Counted from the stretch's first letter, positions 17,358 to 28,937 are shown. The stretch: DNA of 64,000 bases from CALEUX01 sp037439945 (GCA_037439945.1 JBBIVA010000001.1:1-64000), one strand, 5' to 3'. A program made the numbers and translations. Notes: generated by a model from the sequence alone, not told the origin.

Positions 17358-18332
17358 GTGAAACTATCTGGTTTAACATTTTTGGTTATTGTACTCCTGC
17401 AAATACAGCCCTTGCCAGCCAATGCCCAGGTTTGGCCCATTAAAAAACACAATTCGGTTGAAAAAGCAACCAAAGATTTGGAAACCCGTCAGAAAAAAGT
17501 TAACCAGGGAAACGCGTTTAACGAATTACAGCCTATGGGAACAAGAAAATCGTTGGACCGCGATGATTTTATATGGTCGTCGGAAACAGCTTTTACTGTT
17601 TCTGAAAAAACAGGTAACCTTAGCCTGGTTTCCCCGTCACGTTATGGATTAAAAAACGGTTATGAAATTTCTTCAATAGTGCCAATAAATTATTGGGTTC
17701 CCAACATAATGGTAAAAAAAACCCACTACAACAAAAAAATTTTAGTAGCAACAAGGCATGGATTATATTCAGCATCTCCTGGCTTAAAGTGGGCCCAAAC
17801 AAATAATCTTCAGACAATTGCTGACACATTGACTTATATTCCCTTTATTCTGACATTAAGAAATGAGGTTATAGTAAGCAAATACTTTGGTGGAGATGAG
17901 GGATGTTCAAAAACCCACCCGTACCTTATAATTACAGCTGCGGCATCAGTAGATGCAGGGTTTACCTTTGAAAAAAACCAATTAAAACATATTGATGAAC
18001 ATATTTTAGGTAGCAGGAGTACAGCCCTAACAGGACAGGGATTGCTTTATTCGGCAAGGTTAAGGGCAGATTATCAATTACCAAATGAAATGCTTATTGA
18101 GGGAGGGTTTAAATTTTTCTTCGGAAACTTCCCTGGTCAGTTTGCAATGGAACATCATGCGGGCCTTCAGAATTTTGTGTCAAAAAACATCTCAGTTACT
18201 CTTGGTTACATTTTATCGATGGGAAGTTTTTCGGATACAAAAATTAAAATCTATCCATCATTTGAATGCACCTGGTATTTTGGCTTAAAACCTACTCATT
18301 CAAGGGGCTTATTTAAGAAAAAAATGTTTTAA
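17358..18332 (+). CDS. Exported protein, probably an outer-membrane barrel; family not recognised
   Basis: A GTG start gives a clear signal peptide (KLSGLTFLVIVLLQIQPLPANAQ). A low-complexity charged stretch follows (residues 30-65), then many short beta-rich segments: SLVSPSRYGLKNGYEISSIVPINYW, KILVATRHGLYSASPGLKW, LLYSARLRADYQL, MLIEGGFKFFFGNF, ISVTLGYILSMGSF and IYPSFECTWYFGL. The pattern suggests a barrel with strands in the last 200 residues. 324 residues; no neighbour on the same strand within 400 bases. Function unknown. Confidence 0.65.
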   Translation: MKLSGLTFLVIVLLQIQPLPANAQVWPIKKHNSVEKATKDLETRQKKVNQGNAFNELQPMGTRKSLDRDDFIWSSETAFTVSEKTGNLSLVSPSRYGLKNGYEISSIVPINYWVPNIMVKKTHYNKKILVATRHGLYSASPGLKWAQTNNLQTIADTLTYIPFILTLRNEVIVSKYFGGDEGCSKTHPYLIITAAASVDAGFTFEKNQLKHIDEHILGSRSTALTGQGLLYSARLRADYQLPNEMLIEGGFKFFFGNFPGQFAMEHHAGLQNFVSKNISVTLGYILSMGSFSDTKIKIYPSFECTWYFGLKPTHSRGLFKKKMF

Positions 18333-18469
18333 CCCGAAAAATTAAAAAATGTTGAAATTTTTTCGGAAATACCAAATAACTTTTCTATTGTTATATTCTA
18401 TTCTTTTTAAGGCTGTTTTACTTATAGTTTATTACAATAATTTTCATTTCAAATCTATTTAAAAAGTTG

Positions 18470-18500
18470 TTTGAATTCTGCAGGGTTTTATTCATCTTTG
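18470..18500 (+). promoter_or_regulatory. Candidate promoter of the metY-hom operon
   Basis: TTTG at 18470-18473 and CATCTTTG at 18493-18500 are 19 bases apart, one mismatch from the TAnnTTTG consensus. It would give a leader of about 265 bases before metY. Confidence 0.45.
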
Positions 18501-18504
18501 CAAA

Positions 18505-20075
<1,571 letters not shown>

Positions 20076-20090
20076 TTTTTATTGTATTAT

Positions 20091-21287
20091 ATGAGACAAA
20101 AGATAAATATTGGGCTCTTTGGGTTTGGAGTAGTTGGACAGGGCCTTTACGATGTTCTACAAAAAAGTCCGGCGCCAGAAATAAACATTTCCAGGATTTG
20201 TGTAAAAACAAAAAAACAACGGGCTTTACCTGAAAACTTATTCTGCTATAACCCTGAAGATTTAATTAATGATACTTCTATAAATACAATTGTTGAGCTT
20301 ATAAATGATTCAGAAGAGGCTTATTCCATTGTAAAGATGGCCCTTCAAAACGGGAAAAATGTTGTTTCGGCAAATAAAAAAATGCTTGCAGAACATCTTT
20401 CAGAAATGGTTTTTTTGCAGAAAAAACACAATGTTTCACTCTTATATGAAGCATCGGCATGTGGCAGTATTCCGGTTATCCGTAATCTTGAGGAATATTA
20501 TGATAATGACCTGTTGCTTTCGGTTACAGGGATTTTAAACGGATCTTCAAATTACATTTTATCTAAGGTGTTTGATTGTAATCAGCCATACTCCGAAGCA
20601 CTTAAAGAAGCGCAGGACCTTGGGTTTGCAGAAACTGACCCTTCGTTTGACGTGGAGGGATTTGACTCGCTTTACAAACTGATAATATTAACAATGCACA
20701 GTTTTGGTATAGCTGTAAATCCGTCTGATGTCCTTAAACTGGGGATCTCAAAAATTTCAGAGTTTGACATAAATTATGCCCGAGAAAAGGGCTGGAAAAT
20801 AAAATTAGTTGGACAGGTTGAGAGATTACGCGAAAAAAATATTACACTGTTTGTTTTGCCAAGGTTTGTAGGACGGGATAAATATATTTATAGTGTTGAG
20901 GAGGAGTTTAACGGGGTGGTAATAAAAGGTGTTGCTTACGACAAACAGTTTATGTTTGGTAAGGGTGCAGGTGGTTATCCTACCGGGTCGGCAGTTTTAT
21001 CGGATATTACGGCATTGGCACATAATTACAGGTATGAATATAAAAAGGCTGTCCTATTTGGGGGTTTTCAATACTTTAAAGACGCGGCCATTGAAATTTA
21101 TCTGAGATATTCAAATCCTGATGATTTAAAATATTTTGATTTTAAATCAGTATCCGAAGAATATAAAGGGCCTTCATATTCGTATAAAATTGGTTTTATT
21201 CAGCTTAGCACCTTAATATCAATTAATGATACCCTTCGTAATCTGAATATATTTGTTGCTGCAACTGGTAAATCACTTAATTATTAA
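20091..21287 (+). CDS. hom: Homoserine dehydrogenase
   Basis: Reduces aspartate semialdehyde to homoserine. The NAD(P)-binding motif is GLFGFGVVGQGLYDVL (from residue 6), then ANKKMLAEH and the catalytic/substrate stretch YEASACGSIPVIRNL, GILNGSSNYILSKV and ETDPSFDVEGFDSLYKL. The ATG at 20091 is chosen over a TTG at 20082 because it sits directly before the Rossmann strand. 398 residues; the C-terminal 90 residues contain no clear ACT domain, so feedback control by threonine is doubtful. Not fused to aspartate kinase, unlike ThrA. Confidence 0.92.
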   Translation: MRQKINIGLFGFGVVGQGLYDVLQKSPAPEINISRICVKTKKQRALPENLFCYNPEDLINDTSINTIVELINDSEEAYSIVKMALQNGKNVVSANKKMLAEHLSEMVFLQKKHNVSLLYEASACGSIPVIRNLEEYYDNDLLLSVTGILNGSSNYILSKVFDCNQPYSEALKEAQDLGFAETDPSFDVEGFDSLYKLIILTMHSFGIAVNPSDVLKLGISKISEFDINYAREKGWKIKLVGQVERLREKNITLFVLPRFVGRDKYIYSVEEEFNGVVIKGVAYDKQFMFGKGAGGYPTGSAVLSDITALAHNYRYEYKKAVLFGGFQYFKDAAIEIYLRYSNPDDLKYFDFKSVSEEYKGPSYSYKIGFIQLSTLISINDTLRNLNIFVAATGKSLNY

Positions 21288-21329
21288 AATCTGCAGCATT
21301 AAAAAACGAAATTAAAAACGGCACCCTGA

Positions 21330-21992
21330 TTAATGGTTACTAATGTAATCATCAATCTCCTGATGCCAAAGATCGGGATCGGTAGTTTTTTCAATTGTAG
21401 TTTCATTGAATAATAAATCAACTAAATAATGGGGGGTTTTCCCTCCATTATAAACTGATTTAATACACGAAACACAGTAAACAACAACATCATTGGCGGG
21501 TAATTCATCAGCCCTTTTTTTCATCTGTTCTAAAACCTTATTTACCGGTAAGGTTCCATAAAAACTGTCGCCACAGCATACGCTTTTCTCCCTGTTATTT
21601 AAGGGTTCAACTATATTAATATTCATTCTTTTTAATAAAACCCTAATAGCATTATGTATATCCGGCTCTGAACGAACCGGGCATGCATCCATTATTGTCA
21701 TGGTTTTTCCTTTATAATCAGGAAATGGAAATATTTTGCTTTTGGCTATAAATTCCCAAAGTGATAATGTTGAAGTTTTTGTGTAATTATCTTTAACCCG
21801 TTTATTGCATCCGGGACAAATATTAATTATTTGAGTGTTTTTAATAAACCCGGGCTCGTGTTTACAACATGTTAAGTGGTATTCAATTCTGTTTGTTGTG
21901 TTTTTTAAATAGTCAAATACTTTTTGTGATAACCCGGGCTTATATAACATTAATGCACATCCTGGCGCAAACTTTATTTCTGTTATCTCCAT
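21330..21992 (-). CDS. CCG-domain (heterodisulfide-reductase-type) cysteine-rich protein
   Basis: Two cysteine-rich modules are visible: FAPGCALM ... TCCKHEPG ... NICPGCNKR in the first half, and MDACPVRSEPDIHNAIRVLL ... KSVCCGDSFYG ... VVYCVSCIKSV in the second. The CCG pattern is the one that binds unusual iron-sulfur clusters in HdrB, GlpC and LutA proteins. Cytoplasmic, 220 residues, with no separate ferredoxin domain. It is 3 bases downstream of the alkyltransferase gene on the same strand, probably cotranscribed. The partner redox protein is unknown. Confidence 0.78.
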   Translation of the reverse strand: MEITEIKFAPGCALMLYKPGLSQKVFDYLKNTTNRIEYHLTCCKHEPGFIKNTQIINICPGCNKRVKDNYTKTSTLSLWEFIAKSKIFPFPDYKGKTMTIMDACPVRSEPDIHNAIRVLLKRMNINIVEPLNNREKSVCCGDSFYGTLPVNKVLEQMKKRADELPANDVVVYCVSCIKSVYNGGKTPHYLVDLLFNETTIEKTTDPDLWHQEIDDYISNH

Positions 21993-21995
21993 AAT

Positions 21996-22832
21996 TTATA
22001 ACTGTTCAGATATTGTGTTTTTCTTTTCATTACCTATAAGGAAAATTTTTCTCTCTTCGCCCCATTTATACCCACCTAAATAACCACTGCATTGAATAAC
22101 CCTGTGACATGGAATTAAAACTGCAATATTGTTTTTCCCTATTGCACATCCAACGGCCCTGCAAGCTTTGGGTTTATCAATAATGTCAGCAATTTCCGAA
22201 TAGGTTGTTAAATTTCCATAAGGAATTTTAAGCAGTGCTTCCCAAACTTTTACCTGGAATGGTGTGCCGTTTAACAATGCTTTTATTGATCCGCCTTTAT
22301 TCCCAAACAACTTGTCAATAACAGGTTTAGTTTCATCATGGCTCTCTAATATGGAGGCATTTTTCCATTTATTTTTAAAAATCCCCAAAGTTGTTTCAAT
22401 TTCATTATTTATAAATTCAACGGCACAAATTCCCCTTTTTGTATTTGCAATTAAACATTTACCCAAAGGGGTTTCATGAATACCAAAAACAATATTAATT
22501 CCGTTGCCTTTGGTCCTGTATTCTTCAGGAGTAACCGATTCAATTTTTACAAACAAATCGTATATTCTTGATTGCGATGATAGCCCCATCTCTCCCGATA
22601 ACTGTAAAAGGCTGTTTGCGTTGTGAATACTTTTTTTAAGCTCTTTTAAAGTTATATACTGTAAAAATTTCTTAGGAGAAATTCCTGCCCACTCCTTAAA
22701 TATTCTTTGGAAATGAAATTCACTCAGGTTAACATGGCTGGCAATTTCTTCAATTCTGGGTTGCTTCTTAAAATTTGCAACAATAAACTCCAGGGAAGAT
22801 TTTATCCTGTTATAATTAACATCTTTATCCAT
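21996..22832 (-). CDS. AraC-type helix-turn-helix fused to methylated-DNA alkyltransferase (Ada-like)
   Basis: The N-terminal 100 residues are an AraC domain (IEEIASHVNLSEFHFQRIFKEWAGISPKKFLQYITLKELKKSI). The C-terminal half is O6-alkylguanine transferase with the acceptor motif IPCHRVIQCSGYLGGYKWG near residue 245 and GTPFQVKVWEALLKIPYGNLTTYSEIA before it. It lacks the N-terminal zinc/phosphotriester domain of E. coli Ada, so it matches the short Ada form. It repairs alkylated guanine and may regulate genes on its own. 278 residues. Confidence 0.92.
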   Translation of the reverse strand: MDKDVNYNRIKSSLEFIVANFKKQPRIEEIASHVNLSEFHFQRIFKEWAGISPKKFLQYITLKELKKSIHNANSLLQLSGEMGLSSQSRIYDLFVKIESVTPEEYRTKGNGINIVFGIHETPLGKCLIANTKRGICAVEFINNEIETTLGIFKNKWKNASILESHDETKPVIDKLFGNKGGSIKALLNGTPFQVKVWEALLKIPYGNLTTYSEIADIIDKPKACRAVGCAIGKNNIAVLIPCHRVIQCSGYLGGYKWGEERKIFLIGNEKKNTISEQL

Positions 22833-22979
22833 AAAGCGAAATTACCGGTTAATTATTTTCCGGCCAACCCGGTTCCTGCTGTTTTTTAACTGGCTGTATT
22901 AAGTAAAAATGTGCACAATTCAGCAAACCACCTTTAAGTGTAATGCATGATAAAATAAATTGTTAATTTGGAATGATTT

Positions 22980-23864
22980 TTATCCGTTTTTTAAAGCTTC
23001 TGCCCCACCGGTTATTTCCATAATCTCATTGGTAATAGCAGATTGCCGTGCTTTATTGTAGCTCAACTGAAGTTCCCTGATTAATTCAGTAGCATTATCG
23101 GTAGCTTTATGCATTGATGTCATCCGGGCCCCATGTTCAGAAGCCAGTGATTCTAATAACAACTGAAACATCATTGACCGCAACATCTTGGGTATTAATG
23201 TTTGAATAATGCTCACGGCATCAGGTTCAAGAATATAATCGGTAATTGATTTATTATCGTTAACAACATCGGGTATTGAAAAGGGTAAATACTGATATAG
23301 TTTAATATCCTGAACGGCAGCATTAACAAACTCATTATAAACCATTATAACTTGTTTGAATTCTCCTTTGCCGAAATCTTCCATTAACCTGTTGGCCAGA
23401 TTTGATGATTTTAAAAAAGTTGGGTCGTGAATTAAATCATTATACTCAAAATTTACATGAACCCCTCTCATGCGAAACATTTTCTGGGCCTGTTTCCCTA
23501 TTACACCTATTAAAATATTCCCACTTTTGTAATCATTGAGAAACTCTCCATAAATAATTTGCTGAACAGCCTTTACAATATTAATATTAAAGCCTCCACA
23601 CAATCCACGATTTGAAGCAACGGCAAGAATTAAAGTCTTATTGCTCTCTTTGGGAATGGAAAAGCTAAATTCCTGCTTCTCGCCCAAAGAGTTTTTTAAA
23701 TCTAAAATTATTGATGCCAATCTGCTTGTGTACGGGCGAATATGCGATATGTCGTCCTGGGCTTTTTTTAATCTGGAGGCAGATACCATTTTCATGGCAC
23801 TAGTAACCTGCCTTGTGGTTTTAACCGAATTTATTCGGGTACGTATATCTTTTAAACTGGCCAT
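22980..23864 (-). CDS. atpG: ATP synthase F1 gamma subunit
   Basis: Central rotor stalk of F1. N-terminal helix MASLKDIRTRINSVKTTRQVTSAMKMVSASRLKKAQ and C-terminal helix ATDNATELIRELQLSYNKARQSAITNEIMEITGGAEAL are the conserved coiled coil; SNRGLCGGFNINIVK marks the Rossmann part. 294 residues. Last gene of atpBEFHAG; 18 bases after atpA. Confidence 0.97.
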   Translation of the reverse strand: MASLKDIRTRINSVKTTRQVTSAMKMVSASRLKKAQDDISHIRPYTSRLASIILDLKNSLGEKQEFSFSIPKESNKTLILAVASNRGLCGGFNINIVKAVQQIIYGEFLNDYKSGNILIGVIGKQAQKMFRMRGVHVNFEYNDLIHDPTFLKSSNLANRLMEDFGKGEFKQVIMVYNEFVNAAVQDIKLYQYLPFSIPDVVNDNKSITDYILEPDAVSIIQTLIPKMLRSMMFQLLLESLASEHGARMTSMHKATDNATELIRELQLSYNKARQSAITNEIMEITGGAEALKNG

Positions 23865-23882
23865 TAAACAAAATACAATATT

Positions 23883-25472
23883 TTAAGCATTTTCTTTACC
23901 TCTATATTTAATTGCCAAATCCTCAGCAACTTCCTGAAGTAATGCTGTTATTTCGTCATTTATTTCCCCTCCTGATATCTGTTCCAGCACAACTCCGTGC
24001 CTAAGCTCAAGGTGTTCGAGATAGTCGTGTTCAAACTCACGCACTTTTTCCAATGGAACATCTCTTAATAAACCTTTGGTTCCACAAAATATTAGGGCTA
24101 CCTGTTTCGCTACACTCATGGGCTTATACTGGGGCTGTTTTAGCAAATCAACATTTTTTCTTCCTTTATCAAGAATTGCCATTGTTGCCGGATCCAAATC
24201 TGATCCAAACTTTGAGAAGGCCTCCAACTCCCTGTATTGAGCCTGGTCAAGTTTTAAGGTTCCGGCAATTTTTTTCATTGGTTTAATCTGGGCGTTACCA
24301 CCCACCCGTGATACTGATATACCTACGTTTATAGCAGGTCGAATACCAGCATTAAACAAGTTAGATTCAAGAAATATTTGTCCGTCAGTAATAGATATTA
24401 CATTGGTAGGAATATAAGCTGATACGTCACCTGCCTGAGTCTCAATAATTGGTAATGCGGTTAAGGAGCCTCCGCCTTTAACTTTTGTTTCCAAAGATTT
24501 TGGCAGGTCATTCATTTTTGATGCAATATCATTAGATTCAATAATTTTGGCAGCCCTTTCAAGTAAACGGGAATGCAAATAAAAAATATCGCCGGGGAAA
24601 GCTTCCCTTCCGGGGGGCCTTCTCAATAATAATGAAACTTCGCGGTATGAAACTGCCTGTTTTGAAAGGTCGTCATATATAATCAATGCATGCCTTCCTG
24701 TATCCCTAAAATACTCACCAATTGCTGTTCCGGCAAATGGTGCATAAAACTGCATTGCTGCCGGGTCAGATGCCGAGGCTAATACAATTACGGTATAATC
24801 CAAAGCATTATGTTCTTCCAACATTCTTACAATTTGGGCAACGGTACTTCCTTTTTGCCCAATTGCCACATATATACAATAAACCGGCTCTCCTTTTTCA
24901 TAAAAGGACCGCTGGTTAATAATAGTATCGATTGCTATTGCTGTTTTGCCTGTCTGGCGGTCGCCAATAATAAGTTCTCTCTGGCCTCTTCCAATTGGTG
25001 TCATTGAGTCAATGGCTTTAATTCCGGTTTGAAGTGGTTCCTTTACAGGTTGCCTGTAAATAACTTCCGGAGCTTTTCTTTCAAGTGGCATTTCAAACAG
25101 CTCACCACTTACATTTCCTTTGCCATCAATTGGTTCACCTAGGGAGTTAACAACACGGCCCAGAAGTCCTTCTCCTACTTTAATGGATGCAATTCGTCCT
25201 GTGCGTCGAACTATATCACCTTCGTTTACCAGGTGGGATGGCCCAAGTAAAACTATACCAACATTATCTTGTTCCAGGTTAAGAACTACCCCCATACATT
25301 TATCAAATTCAACAAGTTCTGAAGCCCTAACATTGGCAAGCCCATAGACCCTGGCAATTCCATCGCCCACCTGTAATACTGTTCCAACTTCTTCAAGCCG
25401 GGTATCTGTTTGAAATTCATCTAACTGCTTGCGCAACAGATATGAAACTTCTGATGGTTTAATTTGTTCCAT
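23883..25472 (-). CDS. atpA: ATP synthase F1 alpha subunit
   Basis: Non-catalytic nucleotide-binding subunit. It has the beta-barrel start ([19 protein letters not shown]), Walker [16 protein letters not shown] (about residue 172), the alpha signature [21 protein letters not shown] with the Arg finger, and the helical C-terminus. 529 residues. It follows atpH by 11 bases. Confidence 0.97.
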   Translation of the reverse strand: MEQIKPSEVSYLLRKQLDEFQTDTRLEEVGTVLQVGDGIARVYGLANVRASELVEFDKCMGVVLNLEQDNVGIVLLGPSHLVNEGDIVRRTGRIASIKVGEGLLGRVVNSLGEPIDGKGNVSGELFEMPLERKAPEVIYRQPVKEPLQTGIKAIDSMTPIGRGQRELIIGDRQTGKTAIAIDTIINQRSFYEKGEPVYCIYVAIGQKGSTVAQIVRMLEEHNALDYTVIVLASASDPAAMQFYAPFAGTAIGEYFRDTGRHALIIYDDLSKQAVSYREVSLLLRRPPGREAFPGDIFYLHSRLLERAAKIIESNDIASKMNDLPKSLETKVKGGGSLTALPIIETQAGDVSAYIPTNVISITDGQIFLESNLFNAGIRPAINVGISVSRVGGNAQIKPMKKIAGTLKLDQAQYRELEAFSKFGSDLDPATMAILDKGRKNVDLLKQPQYKPMSVAKQVALIFCGTKGLLRDVPLEKVREFEHDYLEHLELRHGVVLEQISGGEINDEITALLQEVAEDLAIKYRGKENA

Positions 25473-25483
25473 TAGCGAATTCT

Positions 25484-26026
25484 CTATTTGATCATCATTT
25501 TCTTTTTTAATGCCCGCAACTTCCCTGCAATGCTTCCATCGGCCTGTTTTCCGTCAATCATAACAACAAGCCCGCCTAAAATTGCTTCATCAACCTTCCA
25601 ATCCAATTCAACTTTACAATTTAATTGTTGCTCAATAATTCCGGATATTATTTCTTTAAAACTTTCATCAACTGCAACAGCACAAATAATTGTTACACGC
25701 TTAATACCCATATATTTCAGATATAACTCCGTAAAATCAAGAATCATACTTTGAAGTAACTTTTCGCGATTATTGTTTATTACCAAATCAATAAACTTTA
25801 ATGTGAAATCGTTAAGTAAAGTTTTTACCCCTTTTCGAAAGAATGATTTTTTTATACCAGGTTTAATAACCGGATTCCGCAAAAACAATCTTAATTCCTC
25901 TGATTCCTTTAAGGAGTAATAAACATTATTACAATCATTATACAAAATGTCAAGCAATCCTTCACGGGTTTGTCCAAGCCGGAACAGAGCATTTGCGTAC
26001 CTAATTGAAATTAGCCCATTGTTCAT
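25484..26026 (-). CDS. atpH: ATP synthase F1 delta subunit
   Basis: Peripheral stalk subunit joining F1 to the b subunit. It shows [10 protein letters not shown] at the start (OSCP/delta signature region), an all-helical first 110 residues and a C-terminal beta-alpha part [27 protein letters not shown]. 180 residues. Position between atpF and atpA supports it. Confidence 0.93.
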   Translation of the reverse strand: MNNGLISIRYANALFRLGQTREGLLDILYNDCNNVYYSLKESEELRLFLRNPVIKPGIKKSFFRKGVKTLLNDFTLKFIDLVINNNREKLLQSMILDFTELYLKYMGIKRVTIICAVAVDESFKEIISGIIEQQLNCKVELDWKVDEAILGGLVVMIDGKQADGSIAGKLRALKKKMMIK

Positions 26027-26047
26027 TAAAGTTTTGCTATTTGGTTA

Positions 26048-26542
26048 TTAATTAAAGGTCATTTCATCAAGATGCTTACTAATAAGAATTTTTTGCCGGT
26101 CGTTTACACTAAGCTCTTCCTTTAGTATTTTCTCAGCTATTTCAAGCGAAACAATACCTATTTGTTGTTTTATGCCATGAATAGCTTCTATTCTTTCCCT
26201 TGCAATTTGTTCGCGGGCCTGCCTTACAATATTTTCAGCTTCTGATTTTGCAGATTCTTTGGCCTCTCGCACAATTTCGTTTTTTAAATCCCTGGCTTCC
26301 CGAATTAAGTTTTCTCTTTCAAGTCGGGCTGACTCCAACATCTGTTTTTTCACATCAGCAAGCCTTGCCACCTCTTCCTTTGCATTGTCAGCATCACGAA
26401 TCGAAAATTCAATATACTCCTCACGTACTTTTAAAGCACGCAGAATTGGCTTCCAGGCGTAACGCCTTAAAATGAGAAGTAGTAAAATAAATGTAAAACT
26501 GGTCCAAAAAACCAATCCTGGATCAGGAGATAATATCCCCAT
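26048..26542 (-). CDS. atpF: ATP synthase F0 b subunit
   Basis: One N-terminal membrane helix (FWTSFTFILLLLILRRYAWKPIL) and a long charged coiled coil from residue 35 to the end, rich in Glu, Arg and Ala. The Arg-Arg-x-Ala-W-K-P-I pattern after the helix is typical. 164 residues. Single b subunit, no b' gene seen. Confidence 0.95.
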   Translation of the reverse strand: MGILSPDPGLVFWTSFTFILLLLILRRYAWKPILRALKVREEYIEFSIRDADNAKEEVARLADVKKQMLESARLERENLIREARDLKNEIVREAKESAKSEAENIVRQAREQIARERIEAIHGIKQQIGIVSLEIAEKILKEELSVNDRQKILISKHLDEMTFN

Positions 26543-26563
26543 AGCTATAATTTTTAATTTTAA

Positions 26564-26773
26564 TTATCCTAATAACCAGGAAACTACTATGGCAAATAAG
26601 GCTATACCTTCAATTAAGGCCGCAACCACAATCATGGCTGTTTGAATTTTAGAGCTTATTTCAGGCTGACGGCTCATTGCTTCCATAGCCGCCTGTCCGA
26701 TACGGCTAATACCGTAGCTAGCCGCGAGAATAATAATTCCCAAACCTATTGGTGTAAATGAAATTCCTTGCAT
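26564..26773 (-). CDS. atpE: ATP synthase F0 c subunit (proteolipid)
   Basis: Two membrane helices joined by the polar loop SRQPEISSKIQ. The ion-carrying Glu is in helix 2, AALIEGIALFA. Residues that bind sodium in Na-type c rings (a Gln 13 residues before the loop Arg and a Ser after the Glu) are Ile and Gly here, so proton coupling is inferred. 69 residues. Confidence 0.95.
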   Translation of the reverse strand: MQGISFTPIGLGIIILAASYGISRIGQAAMEAMSRQPEISSKIQTAMIVVAALIEGIALFAIVVSWLLG

Positions 26774-26791
26774 AAATATTTATGTTAAAAT

Positions 26792-27865
26792 TTAATGATT
26801 TGTATCGTTAACCGCCATCCCTATAAACAAGGAAGTAAGCAGTGTAAAAATATATGCCTGTAATAAAGCAACCAAAAATTCCAGACTAAACATAACCAGC
26901 GACAATAATATTGTAAGTGGCGCCACATAAATGCTTTTAAGTACAAAAATGATTGTTGCTAAACTGAGAATAATAATGTGCCCTGCTGTGATATTTGCAA
27001 ATAAACGAAGCATTAAGGCAAATGGCTTTGTAAATAGCCCTATTATTTCTACCGGAACCAAAAATATTTTAACATAAAATGGGGTTCCAGGGGCTATCAA
27101 AATTTCTTTCCAGTAATGACCTGAAGCAAACAGGTTTGTTGCCAAAAATGAAATTATTGCTAAAGTTAATGTGAAAGCTATATTTCCTGAAAGGTTGCTT
27201 CCCCCAGGGAAAAAAGGAACTAAGCCTATTAGGTTATTTACCCAAATAAAAAAGAACAAGGTTAGCAGATAAGGTGTAAAAAGGTCGGCTTTTTTTCCGT
27301 GTATCTGGGCCCTTATAATGTCATCCCTAACGTATAATATAACCGGTTCAACAATTAATTGAATTCCTTTGGGAATCCCAAGTCCTCCCCTTTTTGAATA
27401 TCCCCGGGCAGCAAAACCAAAAATTATCAATATAAGGAAGGTTCCCAAAAACATACTTGCAACATTTCTCGTAATTGAAAAATCAAGCACCTGAGAATTT
27501 ATAACTTCCCCTTTCTGGTCCTTAAGAATTGTACCTGCTGAATCGGTTAAATAAATATGGCCATGGTATAATGCAACGTAATCATATCCAACTGAAACGG
27601 CCGATTTTCCTCCATGAAATTTATTTGATAAAAATGAATGGAACCCTCCATTGTGCCAAATAATTATTGGCAAGGGCAATATTAAGCGAAACTCATTTCC
27701 TGCTGTAGTGTTAAATGATATAATATGCCATTCATGAGAGTCGGCAATATGGTGCATTATCATTTCTGTTGCATCAAATTCTTCATTATTCCGGTTTTCC
27801 GAAGGGGCTCCAGTGGCTTGTACCATTCCTGAAATAATAAAAAAGAAAATTATTGCAACTCTCAT
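26792..27865 (-). CDS. atpB: ATP synthase F0 a subunit
   Basis: Forms the ion channel with the c ring. An N-terminal signal-like segment (MRVAIIFFFIISGMVQATGA) and about 120 extra soluble residues precede the membrane part, an extension common in this phylum. The core has ILVAPGTPFYVK-like loop (LIAPGTPFYVKIFLVPVEIIGLFTKPFALMLRLFANITAGH) with the essential Arg in LMLRLFANITAGH. 357 residues. First subunit gene of the atpBEFHAG run. Confidence 0.96.
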   Translation of the reverse strand: MRVAIIFFFIISGMVQATGAPSENRNNEEFDATEMIMHHIADSHEWHIISFNTTAGNEFRLILPLPIIIWHNGGFHSFLSNKFHGGKSAVSVGYDYVALYHGHIYLTDSAGTILKDQKGEVINSQVLDFSITRNVASMFLGTFLILIIFGFAARGYSKRGGLGIPKGIQLIVEPVILYVRDDIIRAQIHGKKADLFTPYLLTLFFFIWVNNLIGLVPFFPGGSNLSGNIAFTLTLAIISFLATNLFASGHYWKEILIAPGTPFYVKIFLVPVEIIGLFTKPFALMLRLFANITAGHIIILSLATIIFVLKSIYVAPLTILLSLVMFSLEFLVALLQAYIFTLLTSLFIGMAVNDTNH

Positions 27866-27935
27866 ATTAGCATATGTATGAAGTCCTTAAATTAATAAAA
27901 AAAAAGAATTTGTTCAATTCTGTTTAAAATATTAA

Positions 27936-28325
27936 TCATTTTAAGTTTCCCAGCCACTTTATTTTCCACCTTGTATCGAGAAAAAAACAAACCAGGTACC
28001 CTATTAATCCAATAATTACCATCATACGATGATCGGGCTCCTGATGTTTGAGAAAAATGAATAAAAGACTTAAAAAAATTACCTGGTTAAAAAATGAAAC
28101 TCCTGCAAATATAAGTCCTGTAAGCCCCGGATGCTTTTTCCCAAAAAAATTAAGACTGATTGTACTTAAAACAAAAAGAAAAAGCAGAAGAGTACAATAT
28201 ATTGTCCAGTAAAAGGTTACTGAAAAACCGGAAATTATAACGAAAATTAAACCCAGGCCCCAAATTGAAGTTACCAGAATAATTTCCCTTACAATTAACT
28301 GTAATAAATTTTTTCCAAAAACCAT
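27936..28325 (-). CDS. AtpI-like small membrane protein of the ATP synthase operon
   Basis: Four hydrophobic helices in about 129 residues (IVREIILVTSIWGLGLIFVII, FYWTIYCTLLLFLFVLS, GLIFAGVSFFNQVIFLSLLFIF, MMVIIGLIGYLVCFF). It sits just before atpB, where this phylum usually has an AtpI or DUF6168 protein helping c-ring assembly; that role is by position only. The ATG at 28325 is chosen: a TTG at 28379 would put the start inside the terminator hairpin of the upstream gene. No separate AtpZ gene fits in the space. Confidence 0.65.
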   Translation of the reverse strand: MVFGKNLLQLIVREIILVTSIWGLGLIFVIISGFSVTFYWTIYCTLLLFLFVLSTISLNFFGKKHPGLTGLIFAGVSFFNQVIFLSLLFIFLKHQEPDHRMMVIIGLIGYLVCFFLDTRWKIKWLGNLK

Positions 28326-28367
28326 TCTAAAGATTTTTTTCAGGTGCAGGGGGGGTTTGTGGTTACT

Positions 28368-28398
28368 AAAAACCCACAACCGGATAATGTTGTGGGTT
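28368..28398 (-). terminator. Terminator after the bactofilin gene
   Basis: On the minus strand AACCCACAA (28398-28390) pairs perfectly with TTGTGGGTT (28379-28371) over a 10-base loop, followed by TTT. It could separate the bactofilin transcript from the atp operon or attenuate read-through. Confidence 0.65.
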
Positions 28399-28418
28399 TA
28401 TTTATTTTAAAAAAACTT

Positions 28419-28793
28419 TTATTTCTTTTCTGGCTGTGGGCCTGGGACAACAATACTATTACCCATTGTACAGGTTCCTGAAAAAATTGCCCCGGGTTCA
28501 ATTGCCAGTTTTCCTGATTTTATATCGCCACTAACTTTTGAACTCGATTTTAATGATAATAATTCGTTAACAGTAATTTTTCCATTAATTGTTCCGGCGG
28601 TTTCGGCATTACTGCATATAACCTCACCCTTTACAATTCCATTAACACCAACAACCACCTTGCCCTTTGAATTAACGTTCCCTTCAATAATTCCATCAAT
28701 CCGAATGTCTCCGTTGGTTTCAATATTTCCTACAATTTTGGTACCTGGTCCAATCATATTAGGAAGCTTGCTTTCGGGCTCAAAGTTTTTCAT
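28419..28793 (-). CDS. Bactofilin (polymer-forming cytoskeletal protein)
   Basis: A short disordered N-terminus (MKNFEPESKLPNMIGPGTK) leads into a right-handed beta-helix of regular turns: GNIETNGDIRIDGIIEGNVNSKGKVVVGVNGIVKGEVICSNAETAGTING and so on, with Gly/Ile/Val periodicity. The C-terminus is Pro-rich. 124 residues, typical of the family. In this phylum a bactofilin often lies before the atp genes, as here; what links them is unknown. Confidence 0.9.
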   Translation of the reverse strand: MKNFEPESKLPNMIGPGTKIVGNIETNGDIRIDGIIEGNVNSKGKVVVGVNGIVKGEVICSNAETAGTINGKITVNELLSLKSSSKVSGDIKSGKLAIEPGAIFSGTCTMGNSIVVPGPQPEKK

Positions 28794-28937
28794 ATTGTTT
28801 TAATATTTCTATGTTGATAATAATATAACCCCTAAATTTAAAGTCAAAATAAATATTAATAAATCGGCATTTATATAACGGTTAAAATTAACAAACAGAT
28901 TTAAATTTTCCCGATATAAAACGAAAAAATTAAATTT

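Noticed and set aside
26564..26773. Sodium-coupled ATP synthase
   Set aside because: The sodium ligands in the c subunit are replaced by Ile and Gly.
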